Shown piece after piece: positions 8,069 through 16,861 of a stretch of DNA of 64,000 bases. Every line of letters starts with the position of its first letter. Within the stretch, counting starts at the first letter, position 1. The notes below the pieces were generated by a model. That model made no database searches and was not told the DNA's origin. It saw only the letters and a program-made list of their open reading frames with translations. The DNA lies in the NCBI RefSeq assembly GCF_009295825.1, contig NZ_WHKF01000004.1:62001-126000 (forward strand), written 5' to 3'. The translations under genes and the position numbers were made by a program. Origin of the DNA: Marinifilum sp. N1E240. GTDB lineage: Bacteria > Bacteroidota > Bacteroidia > Bacteroidales > Marinifilaceae.

Positions 8069-8076
8069 TATCTTTG
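8069..8076 (+). promoter_or_regulatory. -7 element (TATCTTTG) for the ABC-F gene
   Basis: An exact TAnnTTTG followed by C. It overlaps the in-frame TTG at 8074, so that codon would lie at or before the transcription start. This supports the ATG at 8098 as the true start, with a leader of only about 15 bases. The -33 element is poor. Confidence 0.5.
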
Positions 8077-8097
8077 CGGCTTAATAAAATTGAAAAG

Positions 8098-9735
8098 ATG
8101 ATTAGCGTAGATGCATTAGCTGTTGAGTTTGGTGGAACAACTCTATTTAAAGATATTTCCTTTGTTATTAATGAAAAGGACCGTATTGCCCTAATGGGTA
8201 AGAATGGTGCTGGTAAATCAACCTTGTTAAAAATAATAGCTGGTGTTGATACTCCATCAAGAGGTAGAGTTTCGGTTCCTAAAGACAAAACCATTGCCTA
8301 TTTGCCACAGCATCTTATAACTTCAAATACAAGAACAGTATTTGAGGAAACAGCTCAGGCTTTTGCCCATATTTTTGATATGGAAAAGCAAATTGAGGAG
8401 TTGAATGCACAATTGGCATCCCGTACTGATTTTGAATCGGAAAGTTACTACAAGTTGATTGAAGATGTTTCTGCTTTGAGTGAAAATTTTTACTCTATTG
8501 AGGAGATTAATTATGATGCGGAAGTGGAAAAAGCCCTTTTGGGATTGGGTTTTATGCGTGGAGATTTTACCCGACCAACCAATGAGTTTAGTGGCGGATG
8601 GAGAATGAGAATTGAATTGGCTAAAATTCTATTACAAAAACCTGATTTAATTTTATTAGATGAGCCGACAAATCACCTGGATATTGAATCGATTCAGTGG
8701 TTAGAGGATTTCCTGATTAATTCAGGAAAAGCTGTGATGGTAATTTCTCACGACCGTGCCTTTGTTGATAATATCACCTCTCGTACTGTAGAAATTACAA
8801 TGGGGCGAATTTACGATTATAAAGCATCTTACTCTGAATATTTAGAGTTGAGAAAGGAGAGAAGAGTTCATCAGCAAAAAGCTTACGATGAGCAACAAAA
8901 GATGATTGCTGAAAATAGAGCTTTTATAGAGCGATTTAAAGGAACTTACTCAAAAACTTTGCAGGTTCAATCGCGTGTTAAAATGTTGGAGAAGCTTACA
9001 ATAATTGAAGTGGATGAGGAAGATACTTCAGCTCTTCGATTAAAATTTCCACCATCGCCTCGTTCGGGTAATTATCCAGTTGTTATGGATGATGTGTCTA
9101 AAAATTATGGAGACCACCTTGTTTTCGAGAATGTGAACTTAACGCTTGAAAGAGGAGAGAAAATTGCCTTTGTTGGAAGAAATGGAGAAGGAAAATCGAC
9201 CTTAGTTAAAGCCATTATGCAGGAAATTGATCATGGTGGGACACTTACTTTGGGTCACAATAGTATGATTGGTTATTTTGCTCAAAATCAAGCATCATTA
9301 ATGGATGAAGATTTAACTGTTTTTCAAACCATTGATCATGTGGCAATAGGAGATATCCGAACTAAAATTAAGGATTTACTAGGTGCTTTTATGTTTGGAG
9401 GTGATAACTCAACCAAAAAGGTGAAAGTTTTATCAGGTGGAGAGAAAACCAGATTGGCAATGATTAAACTTCTTTTGGAACCAGTTAATTTATTGATTCT
9501 GGATGAGCCTACGAATCACTTGGATATGAAAACCAAAGATATCTTAAAATCAGCTCTTAAAGATTTTGATGGAACCATAATTGTAGTTTCTCACGATAGA
9601 GATTTTCTTGATGGTTTGGTTGAAAAGGTATATGAGTTTGGTAATAAAAAAGTGAAAGAGCACCTTGGTGATATTAATTCATATCTATCAATTAAAAAGA
9701 TGGAAAACTTAAAGGAGCTTGAACGCAAGAACTAG
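8098..9735 (+). CDS. ABC-F family ATPase (translation factor type)
   Basis: About 545 residues with two ABC domains and no membrane segments. Domain 1 has Walker A GKNGAGKST, signature FSGGW and Walker B LILLDEPTNHLD. Domain 2 has GRNGEGKST, LSGGEKTR and LLILDEPTNHLD. The inter-domain linker (about residues 235-300, basic and helical) is the P-site tRNA interaction motif region of this family. ABC-F proteins bind the ribosomal E site and relieve stalls or protect against antibiotics; which applies here is unknown. The stop overlaps the stop of the convergent kinase gene in a shared CTAG. Confidence 0.9.
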   Translation: MISVDALAVEFGGTTLFKDISFVINEKDRIALMGKNGAGKSTLLKIIAGVDTPSRGRVSVPKDKTIAYLPQHLITSNTRTVFEETAQAFAHIFDMEKQIEELNAQLASRTDFESESYYKLIEDVSALSENFYSIEEINYDAEVEKALLGLGFMRGDFTRPTNEFSGGWRMRIELAKILLQKPDLILLDEPTNHLDIESIQWLEDFLINSGKAVMVISHDRAFVDNITSRTVEITMGRIYDYKASYSEYLELRKERRVHQQKAYDEQQKMIAENRAFIERFKGTYSKTLQVQSRVKMLEKLTIIEVDEEDTSALRLKFPPSPRSGNYPVVMDDVSKNYGDHLVFENVNLTLERGEKIAFVGRNGEGKSTLVKAIMQEIDHGGTLTLGHNSMIGYFAQNQASLMDEDLTVFQTIDHVAIGDIRTKIKDLLGAFMFGGDNSTKKVKVLSGGEKTRLAMIKLLLEPVNLLILDEPTNHLDMKTKDILKSALKDFDGTIIVVSHDRDFLDGLVEKVYEFGNKKVKEHLGDINSYLSIKKMENLKELERKN

Positions 9736-11762
9736 ACATAATCAGAATCAACTTTTTCTTGCTTTTGGCTTTTGTAAGTTATTGGAATGGTGAAATAAAA
9801 AGTTGTGCCTTTACCTAAGGTCGATTCTACATTTATTTCACCACCTAACAGCTGTACCAAACCTTTTGTAATACTTAGTCCGAGACCATTTCCTTCTCGA
9901 TAATCATTATGCGAAACTTGAGAAAAACGATCGAAAATTAAATTGAATTTATTTTTAGGGATACCAAGTCCGGTATCCTTAACATAGAAATTTAGATATT
10001 TATTTTGTGATGAATCACCAAGAGTATATCCAATTTCAATAGATCCCTTTTCAGTAAATTTATATGCATTATTTAATAAGTTATTACAAATTTGAGTAAA
10101 TCTTACTTCATCTGTTTTAATCTTATAATCAATTTTTTTATTAGGTATTTGCAAATATAAATCAATGTTTTTATTCTTTGATGTCATCCTTGAGTTTTTA
10201 AATCCGGTGACTATTTCTTCTAAGCTATTGTTAATGGAAATTGAAGAAATTGATAAGGTGAGTTGATTTGATTCAATGTGCGAAATATCAATAATATCAT
10301 CAATAATTCTCATGAGTTGTTCTCCTGAGTTATTTATAATTTGTGTGAATCGTGATTTTTGATCGATGCTAATGTTTGATCCAGACAGTAAATCAGTAAA
10401 TCCTAAAATAGAATTTAAAGGGGAACGAATTTCATGACTCATATTGGCTAAAAAAGCGGTTTTTAATTGGTCACTTTCTTCAGCTTTTTTCTTTGCAATT
10501 AGTAATTCCTGCTGGGTTTTGCGCAATTTAGAGATATCATGAATGATTGAGAAAAATACCTCTTTACTATTTATTGTCATTCTCTCTGTGTATACTTCTA
10601 CATCTTTTATTTTTCCGTTCGAAAGGCGATGCTTAAATAAAAAATACTTGGATCCGGATTTATTGGTTTCGTGTATTGCCAGTTCAACTTCCTTTTTACT
10701 TAAGGTGTTAATTTTACTTATATTTATTGAGGTAATTTCATCTAAAGAATAGCCATAAAAATTTAAGGCCGCATCATTTGCATCTAAAATGTCACCGTTT
10801 GATGGATTTAGTAACATCATAATTGATTGATTGTTTCTAAAAATTACCTGATATCTCTTTTCGCTTTCAGAAAGCTGTCTTGATCTTTCTTCTACGATAT
10901 TTTCCAAAGACAAATTTATTTCTTTCAAGGCATTTTCTCGCTCATGTACTTTATTCATGTAGAATTTTAAAATATTGGTGATTCTTTTGCGATAAAACAG
11001 GGCGCTAATTATTGATAGCAAAATAGTTGTTAGTGCAATTATAACAGCTAGCTTATTGTGTTCGGTGGTTATTAGTACGCTTTTACTTGTTTCGCTGGCT
11101 ATAAATTCATCAACATCATCTAAATAAACACCTGAAGCTATAATCCAGTTGTATTTTTTATATAATTTGGCATAAGAGAGTTTTTGGGAAATTTTATTAT
11201 TGCCAAAATGTTTAAACCAATATGAAAAGTATAATTCTCCATATCGTTTTACACCTTCTAATTCAGTTAGATAAAAAGTATTTCCCTTGATGTCTTTGGT
11301 AGAGGTAGAAATAGTGTCACCTTCAGTTTCTGGAAGATTAGGGTGAACCATTCTTATGGCAAATTTGTCTCCTTCATTGTAACTAATGACTTCATCCACC
11401 CAAATGTAGCCTGAATCTTGTAGTATGGTGTTTCGAATAAATGCCTTGGCTTGTTCTTTAATTAGTTTATAAGTGGATTCATCGGGATTGTTGTTCAGCT
11501 GAAGATGCATTTTTTCAATCAACTCAATTTCAGAAATGGTTCTGTCAACAACTGCTTTCAGGTAATCTTTTTTAGCCTGAATAATTTGTTCCTTACTTTG
11601 TTGTAAATGATCTTCATTTAATTTGTCTGTATTTTTTTTATACGTGTAAACAAAGACGGTTGTAAATATCAAAATGATAAGAAGCAATGAAAAAAAGAAT
11701 CGGTTAGAGATATCTTTTGGGGCAATGCTTTTATTTAAATTATTTTTAAGTTTTGATGTCAT
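9732..11762 (-). CDS. sCache-PAS sensor histidine kinase
   Basis: 676 residues. TM1 is at about 21-41, followed by a periplasmic single-Cache domain (GYIWVDEV, MVHPNLP, then KKYNWIIASGVYLDDVDEF) and TM2 at about 238-258. A PAS domain follows (YQVIFRNNQSIMMLL..., ILDANDAALNFYGYS), then a HisKA domain with the phospho-acceptor His near 443 (NMSHEIRSPLNSI) and a HATPase domain with an N box (NNLLNNAYKF) and G boxes (DTGLGIP, GNGLGLSITKGL). Cache domains of this type bind small organic acids or similar ligands outside the cell. No response regulator is adjacent, so this is an orphan kinase. Confidence 0.9.
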   Translation of the reverse strand: MTSKLKNNLNKSIAPKDISNRFFFSLLLIILIFTTVFVYTYKKNTDKLNEDHLQQSKEQIIQAKKDYLKAVVDRTISEIELIEKMHLQLNNNPDESTYKLIKEQAKAFIRNTILQDSGYIWVDEVISYNEGDKFAIRMVHPNLPETEGDTISTSTKDIKGNTFYLTELEGVKRYGELYFSYWFKHFGNNKISQKLSYAKLYKKYNWIIASGVYLDDVDEFIASETSKSVLITTEHNKLAVIIALTTILLSIISALFYRKRITNILKFYMNKVHERENALKEINLSLENIVEERSRQLSESEKRYQVIFRNNQSIMMLLNPSNGDILDANDAALNFYGYSLDEITSINISKINTLSKKEVELAIHETNKSGSKYFLFKHRLSNGKIKDVEVYTERMTINSKEVFFSIIHDISKLRKTQQELLIAKKKAEESDQLKTAFLANMSHEIRSPLNSILGFTDLLSGSNISIDQKSRFTQIINNSGEQLMRIIDDIIDISHIESNQLTLSISSISINNSLEEIVTGFKNSRMTSKNKNIDLYLQIPNKKIDYKIKTDEVRFTQICNNLLNNAYKFTEKGSIEIGYTLGDSSQNKYLNFYVKDTGLGIPKNKFNLIFDRFSQVSHNDYREGNGLGLSITKGLVQLLGGEINVESTLGKGTTFYFTIPITYKSQKQEKVDSDYV

Positions 11763-11857
11763 TTTTTTTTGCTAATTGCTGGTCTTCAGTAAATCATCAA
11801 TGGTTAAATAAATATAATAAAAGTATCTGATAAGTTAATAATAAATTTTTATGAAAC

Positions 11858-11894
11858 AACAAAAGGCTTTAGAATCACACTAAAGCCTTTTGTT
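11858..11894. terminator. Terminator after the glutathione peroxidase gene
   Basis: A perfect 15-base stem (AACAAAAGGCTTTAG and its complement) with a 7-base loop. On the minus strand it serves the peroxidase gene. Confidence 0.75.
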
Positions 11895-11912
11895 CTTAAT
11901 TAGAAATGAAAA

Positions 11913-12452
11913 TTAATTCTCCAACCAGGATGTTATTTCTTCTGATATCGGATTTACCCTTGGAGAAATAACTTTGAACAGTTCTCCATTTTTGTTGAGA
12001 AGATATTTTTGAAAATTCCATTTTACTTTGGAATCGATAACTTTATTAAATGATTCCTGAGTTAGCCATTGATAAACAGGATGCATATCATCACCTTTCA
12101 CAGAAATTTTGGACATCATAGGAAAACTTACTCCGTAATTTTGAGAACAGAAAGATTTTATCTCTTCATTCGTCCCCGGTTCTTGTCGTAGAAAATTATT
12201 TGCAGGAAAACCTATAACGACAAAATTTTGATCTTTGTACTTTTGATACAAGCTTTCTAAATCTTTGTATTGAGGAGTAAGTCCGCATTTTGACGCCGTA
12301 TTAACAATCATTACTTTCTTACCTTTTAGCTGAGAAAAGTCAAATTCGTTACCATTAATATCTTCAACTTTAAATTGATAAATATTACTTTGTGCATATG
12401 TAATTGCGAATGCAAAACACATAACCGTTAATAAAATTATTAATTTTTTCAT
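11913..12452 (-). CDS. Glutathione-peroxidase-family thiol peroxidase, secreted
   Basis: 179 residues. The signal peptide (MKKLIILLTVMCFAFAITYAQ) points to the periplasm. The thioredoxin-fold peroxidase domain has the peroxidatic Cys56 in NTASKCGLTPQ, and the KWNFQKYL motif supplies the conserved Trp and Asn. The usual FPCNQF is FPANNF here, so the classic resolving cysteine is missing; Cys102, in SFCSQNYG, is another candidate. Such bacterial enzymes use thioredoxin-like donors rather than glutathione. It follows the monooxygenase gene by 22 bases and is probably cotranscribed. Confidence 0.87.
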   Translation of the reverse strand: MKKLIILLTVMCFAFAITYAQSNIYQFKVEDINGNEFDFSQLKGKKVMIVNTASKCGLTPQYKDLESLYQKYKDQNFVVIGFPANNFLRQEPGTNEEIKSFCSQNYGVSFPMMSKISVKGDDMHPVYQWLTQESFNKVIDSKVKWNFQKYLLNKNGELFKVISPRVNPISEEITSWLEN

Positions 12453-12474
12453 ATTTGATTTTTCTTAGAAACAA

Positions 12475-13632
12475 TCAGATAGTTTTATTGTTCGACGAAT
12501 TGATTTTATATATACTATCCAGTTGGATGTTTTCCATGAAAGATGGAGTGTACTTTAGGAAGAAATTACGAATTCCTCTAAAGTGTTTCCAATGTGCAAC
12601 TCTTCCAATCCAATAGGATCCGAATATTATCTTTCTCACTTTACCATACCTTTCATTTCTGAAAGTAGAGAATGCTTTTTCTATGTTACCTTCAAATTTC
12701 AATTTGGTAACAAGAGAATAAGCATCTTCGACAGCTTGTGCTCCACCTTGTCCCAAGTTTGGTGTTGCTGCGTGTGCTGCATCTCCAATTAAACACACTT
12801 TTCCTTTATGCCATTGTTTTAATCCGGGAAGATCGAACAAATCAGTCCTTCGAATCATATAATCAGGAGTGGCATTTATTAATTCATGCACAGGTCCATC
12901 GAACTGAGAGAATTCGTCTAAAAGATAAGCCTTAATGTTGACGGTTGTATCTTGTTCTCCTACAGGTGCAGTTTTTACAGCAAACCAATAAATTTGATTG
13001 TCTGCCATTTCAGCCATTCCAAATCGCAATTGCTTACCCCATAACTCAAGAGTAGAATTTTTCCACTCTTTCGAAAGATCATGAGTTACCATACCTCTCC
13101 AACAGGTTTGAGAAGAATAGCGCAATGGGAATTCAGGGTAAATATGAGCTCTAACTTTAGAATTCATCTCATCTGCACCAATCACAAAATCAGCTTCAGC
13201 TTTTGTTCCATCTGCGAACTCTACTTCAACTTTATTGCTATTATCGCTTACTGAAACCAATGCTTTATTTAATATTACTTTCTCAGGGCTAACAAACGAA
13301 TATAAAACCTGTTGAAGTTTGGCACGATGAACAGCCACTATTGAAGAACCGAACTTTCGTTTCATTCTGCTCATATCCAATCCATGGATTAGCTGTAGAT
13401 TTTCATTGGTTATACCTACTCTTTCCAATTCAATACCAGCATTTAAAACGGCATTCTTAACACCAATTCTATCGAATACCTGCATGGCATTAGGTGCCAT
13501 CCAAATACCAGCTCCATAAGGTTTTAGTTCAGGTGCTGCTTCGTATACAGTAAAATCTAAACCGGCTTGTTCCATTGTTATAGCAGCTGTTAACCCGGCA
13601 ATTCCACCGCCAATAATAATACCTTTCTTCAT
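12475..13632 (-). CDS. FAD-dependent monooxygenase (PHBH/TetX-like group)
   Basis: 385 residues. It has an N-terminal dinucleotide fold GGGIAGLTAAI (7-17), the mid-region DFVIGADEMNSKVR (DG-type motif) and the FAD-closing motif GDAAHAATPNLGQGGAQAVED. These are the three fingerprints of class A flavoprotein aromatic hydroxylases. Relatives include salicylate and kynurenine hydroxylases and TetX tetracycline-inactivating enzymes; the substrate cannot be told from the motifs. It probably forms an operon with the peroxidase gene downstream. Confidence 0.87.
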   Translation of the reverse strand: MKKGIIIGGGIAGLTAAITMEQAGLDFTVYEAAPELKPYGAGIWMAPNAMQVFDRIGVKNAVLNAGIELERVGITNENLQLIHGLDMSRMKRKFGSSIVAVHRAKLQQVLYSFVSPEKVILNKALVSVSDNSNKVEVEFADGTKAEADFVIGADEMNSKVRAHIYPEFPLRYSSQTCWRGMVTHDLSKEWKNSTLELWGKQLRFGMAEMADNQIYWFAVKTAPVGEQDTTVNIKAYLLDEFSQFDGPVHELINATPDYMIRRTDLFDLPGLKQWHKGKVCLIGDAAHAATPNLGQGGAQAVEDAYSLVTKLKFEGNIEKAFSTFRNERYGKVRKIIFGSYWIGRVAHWKHFRGIRNFFLKYTPSFMENIQLDSIYKINSSNNKTI

Positions 13633-13742
13633 TTATGCAGATAAAAAGAGTTTAAAATCTTCTATAAGGATAGATATTAAAGTGTTGTAAGCAATAAGCG
13701 TCTATTAAAGAGTTGTTTATTGAAGGTTTCGATTTTTTTGCA

Positions 13743-13772
13743 TAAAAAAAGAGTAGCTAAAAAAGCTACTCT
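13743..13772 (-). terminator. Terminator of the C69 dipeptidase gene
   Basis: On the minus strand a 9-base stem AGAGTAGCT/AGCTACTCT with a 5-base loop is followed by seven T. Confidence 0.8.
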
Positions 13773-13787
13773 CAAAATATTTTAATC

Positions 13788-15374
13788 TTAAAATTTCTCG
13801 TCGTATTTGGTCCAAAGTCCATCGCCAATTTCCCAGGCTTTCTCTACAACTTCGTTACCTAATTGTATACTTCTATTGGTAAGGAAACTTTTACGTTTCT
13901 TTTTGCTCAAACTTAGATATTCATCATCAATTTTAGCTTGCTCTTCAAAATATTTTTTCTGAAGAGGAACAAAAACGTTATCTACATCATGTCTCATATC
14001 TCCCCAACGTTGAGCTGTAAGTGTTCCTAAACGGTTGAATGCCCACCATGCAGATGTGCGAGTATAACCAGTTCTTCTTGCTTTAACTTTATAACTTTCC
14101 GCTAAATCAGTTGTTCCTGCATAAACCGGAATATAAATTGATGTGGCCACATTATCTTGAGCCAACCAAACAATTCCTCCTATATCATCAGGCAACCAGT
14201 CACGACACTGAATAATGGTCGCATACATAGTGTACCAACGAGCAATGGTTCTTTCTCCAAGTTCACCCCAACCTCCGTTTACACGGAAAAGACGATTCAT
14301 ACCATAAGGCATAAATGGATTGGCAAATGGAGACAATACTTCCTTACCATCTTCATCGGCTTGTTTGATGTTTTTTACAAAGTTGTATGGAGTTCCTTCA
14401 TAGTAGTCCTTAAAAATTTCTACCAATTTATCCATGCTAACTTTTTCATCTGGTTTTACCGAAAAAGGATAATTTTTATCATTCGCATCTAAATTTAAAG
14501 AAGGAGCCGCCATTGAAAGCACTCTCCACTCTCTTCTTCTTGAAGCTAATGATAGTCTGCTTTTAGGAGCATAAACAGCATTCCATTTGAATGTTTCACC
14601 TTCTTTCCACCATCCTTTTTCTTTTGCTAAAGCATAGACGTTTTTAGAAGCCATAAAATGCTCCTTGTCTTCAAGATTAATTTCTTTTATTGTACTAGCA
14701 TTGGCGTTAACTGAGATATGATTATCAGGAACACGTTGTGCTACCCAAATTGCACCTATTTTTCCTTCACCTGGACCAACAACTTCGAAATGCCAAACTT
14801 CCTTCTTATCGGCTATAGTCAAACATTCTCCATAATCTCTCCAACCGTATTTAGCTAATAAATCACCTGCTAAGGTGATCGCTTCACGTGCTGTTGTGCA
14901 CCTTTCCAACATTAATTGTTGCAAACGCTGGCAATCAATCAAACATTCTTTAGAGAAGAGTTCTTCACGTCCACCAAATGTAGACTCACCAATTGCCAAC
15001 TGCTTTTCATTAATACAAGGATAAGCAGTATTCAAATATTGGTAGGTTTTTTCAACCTGATCAATTTCTCCAATTTTTTTATGCTGATAAGTTGGCATAG
15101 CTAAACTATCATATGCCGATCTTTCGTAAAGATCAAACTTACTTCCTTTTTCGTGCTTTTTTGAAGGCATTACATTCATCCATGCGCGAGTTCGGTGACT
15201 GTCATCAGTATGTGATGTAATAACAGATCCGTCAACTGTTGCCATTTTTCCAACTGTGATGGTAGTACAGCCTTCAGGAACACCAGCTTTCCAATCTGAT
15301 TTGTCTTGTGCCATTGTTGTAGCTGAAAATAGCATTACAACGGCAAGAGATAATGTTTTAAGGTAATTGTTCAT
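13788..15374 (-). CDS. Peptidase family C69 dipeptidase, secreted
   Basis: 528 residues. A signal peptide (about 1-22, ending TMAQ) is followed by the N-terminal nucleophile region EGCTTITVGKMATVDGSV, with Cys36 the expected catalytic cysteine. The family segments SHTDDSHRTR, IGESTFGGREELF, CTTAREAI and WHFEVVGPGEGKIGAIWVA are all present. Family C69 (PepD-like) enzymes cleave dipeptides; in Bacteroidetes they act in the periplasm. It lies 24 bases after the CvfB-like gene and is likely cotranscribed with it, then stops at the 13743-13772 terminator. Confidence 0.9.
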   Translation of the reverse strand: MNNYLKTLSLAVVMLFSATTMAQDKSDWKAGVPEGCTTITVGKMATVDGSVITSHTDDSHRTRAWMNVMPSKKHEKGSKFDLYERSAYDSLAMPTYQHKKIGEIDQVEKTYQYLNTAYPCINEKQLAIGESTFGGREELFSKECLIDCQRLQQLMLERCTTAREAITLAGDLLAKYGWRDYGECLTIADKKEVWHFEVVGPGEGKIGAIWVAQRVPDNHISVNANASTIKEINLEDKEHFMASKNVYALAKEKGWWKEGETFKWNAVYAPKSRLSLASRRREWRVLSMAAPSLNLDANDKNYPFSVKPDEKVSMDKLVEIFKDYYEGTPYNFVKNIKQADEDGKEVLSPFANPFMPYGMNRLFRVNGGWGELGERTIARWYTMYATIIQCRDWLPDDIGGIVWLAQDNVATSIYIPVYAGTTDLAESYKVKARRTGYTRTSAWWAFNRLGTLTAQRWGDMRHDVDNVFVPLQKKYFEEQAKIDDEYLSLSKKKRKSFLTNRSIQLGNEVVEKAWEIGDGLWTKYDEKF

Positions 15375-15398
15375 GTTTAAGTTAGTTGTGGTTTAGTA

Positions 15399-16235
15399 TT
15401 ATTGAACCAGATAAATTCCGGCATCTTCAATTGTAATTAGTTTCTGCTTGTACAAAAGTCCAATAGCCTTTTTGAAGTTTTTCTTACTCATTTTTAGTGT
15501 GTAGTAAATGTCATCAGGAGAACTTTTATCATTTAAAGGAAGAAATCCTTCTTCATCTTTAAGCATATCTAAGATCTGTTGTCCCGATTTTGGTACTTCA
15601 TTCTGATATCCTTGCTGTTGAAGGCTAATGTCGATTTTTCCGTCAGGTCTTAGTTTCTTGATGTAAGCTTTTCTTTTATCTCCGGTTTTTAAGTGACCGA
15701 AAATTTCATTTTTGTAGATAATTCCTAATGCATCATCATTAATTAAGACTTGGAAACCTAAATCTCCTTTCTTCCCAACTAAAATATCTACTTCATCACC
15801 TTCATTATAAGATAACTCTACATCTTTAAGAATTTTTTCAATTTTAGCAGTTGCAACAATTCTTCCCGTTGATTCATCTATGTACACGAAAACCAGATAG
15901 GATAGCCCTTCTTGCAATTTATCTCTTTGCTCACTGAAAGGTACCAAAAGATCTTTGGCTAAACCCCAATCCAAAAAGGCACCAACATTGGTTACTGATT
16001 TAACTTTCATAACCGCAAATTCTCCTGCAATAGCTTTTGGAGTCAGTGTTGTAGCAATAATTCTATCTTCAGAATCACGATAAATAAAGACTTTAATAGT
16101 GTCATCAATTTGTGTTTTGGCTGGAACATATTGATTTGGAAGCAATATTAAAGCTTCATCTTCACCTTCCAGAAAAACTCCGAAATCAACTAGTTTGGCA
16201 ACTTTTAATTCTGCGTATTGTCCGATTATACTCAC
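15399..16235 (-). CDS. cvfB: S1-domain RNA-binding protein, CvfB-like
   Basis: 278 residues with no signal peptide. Three S1-like beta-barrel units are at about 1-63 (LKVAKLVDFGVFLEG), 68-132 (MKVKSVTNVGAFLDWG) and 145-205, followed by a C-terminal winged helix of about 60 residues (MSKKNFKKAIGLLYKQKLITIE). This is the CvfB/YitL architecture. Staphylococcal CvfB binds RNA and affects virulence gene expression; in Bacteroidetes the role is untested. First gene of a probable two-gene operon. Confidence 0.85.
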   Translation of the reverse strand: MSIIGQYAELKVAKLVDFGVFLEGEDEALILLPNQYVPAKTQIDDTIKVFIYRDSEDRIIATTLTPKAIAGEFAVMKVKSVTNVGAFLDWGLAKDLLVPFSEQRDKLQEGLSYLVFVYIDESTGRIVATAKIEKILKDVELSYNEGDEVDILVGKKGDLGFQVLINDDALGIIYKNEIFGHLKTGDKRKAYIKKLRPDGKIDISLQQQGYQNEVPKSGQQILDMLKDEEGFLPLNDKSSPDDIYYTLKMSKKNFKKAIGLLYKQKLITIEDAGIYLVQ

Positions 16236-16728
16236 GACCTGCTATTTAGTGCTTTGCTCCCATTTTTACAATAAGAGCAAATGCGGTTTTTATTGATTCA
16301 ATTTTAACAGGGCAAAAGTAATCATCTTTTTACGAAATGAATAGGAGATTGATCAAAACTGAACTTTTGATTTAATTTAGTGGATATGGGATTTAAATAT
16401 TACACCTAAAATTTGCTTTGAATGAAATTCTCTTCCTACAAAAGTCGAGTATTGATATGTTGTTTAGCAGTTTTTTGAAATTAAAAAAATAAGAATGGGT
16501 GTTTTACCCCTATTATTAGTTAACAGTAGGTTCTATCGGTTAATTTTGGTATGAATTTATATCGATCTCACCATCGTCCCGAATTTATTAAGATTTTCAT
16601 ATTTTGCAATCTCTGGATTACAGTTTTTGCTATCGATTGCGAAATAGAAACGAAGTTATTAAGGAAAAAAATCACTAATTAAGGTGGGTGTTTATACTCA
16701 TTAATCTTGATATCGTACAACACACAGC

Positions 16729-16758
16729 TTTTATTGAAGAAATATTTCTTCAATAAAA
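16729..16758. promoter_or_regulatory. 30-base perfect palindrome, probable operator
   Basis: Each half is TTTTATTGAAGAAAT and its complement, centred on AAATATTT with no spacer. A spacerless palindrome is a poor RNA hairpin but a good site for a dimeric regulator. It covers the expected -33 region of the promoter whose -7 element is at 16768. Confidence 0.55.
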
Positions 16759-16767
16759 AATAGTTTT

Positions 16768-16775
16768 TATTTTTG
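16768..16775 (+). promoter_or_regulatory. -7 element for the tandem carboxyltransferase gene
   Basis: TATTTTTG is an exact TAnnTTTG match 10 bases after the palindrome. It would give a leader of about 80 bases. Confidence 0.45.
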
Positions 16776-16861
16776 ATCCGGAAACAATCATCAATCAGAT
16801 TTGATTCCAAAAAAAGAACTCTCTCGAGTGATATTGATTTGAATATTTAATAAGTCAGGGT

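Larger units (their letters stand above)
16236..16861. other. 626-base intergenic region before the tandem carboxyltransferase gene
   Basis: No convincing gene is seen. Near the left end the minus strand has TACTTTTG (16320-16313), a possible -7 element for the CvfB-like gene. Near the right end are a 30-base perfect palindrome (16729-16758) and a -7 element (16768-16775) for the gene at 16862. The middle, about 16350-16720, shows no clear structure. Confidence 0.5.

Noticed and set aside
8074-8097. TTG start for the ABC-F gene
   Set aside because: It overlaps the -7 promoter element TATCTTTG and would lie before the transcription start.
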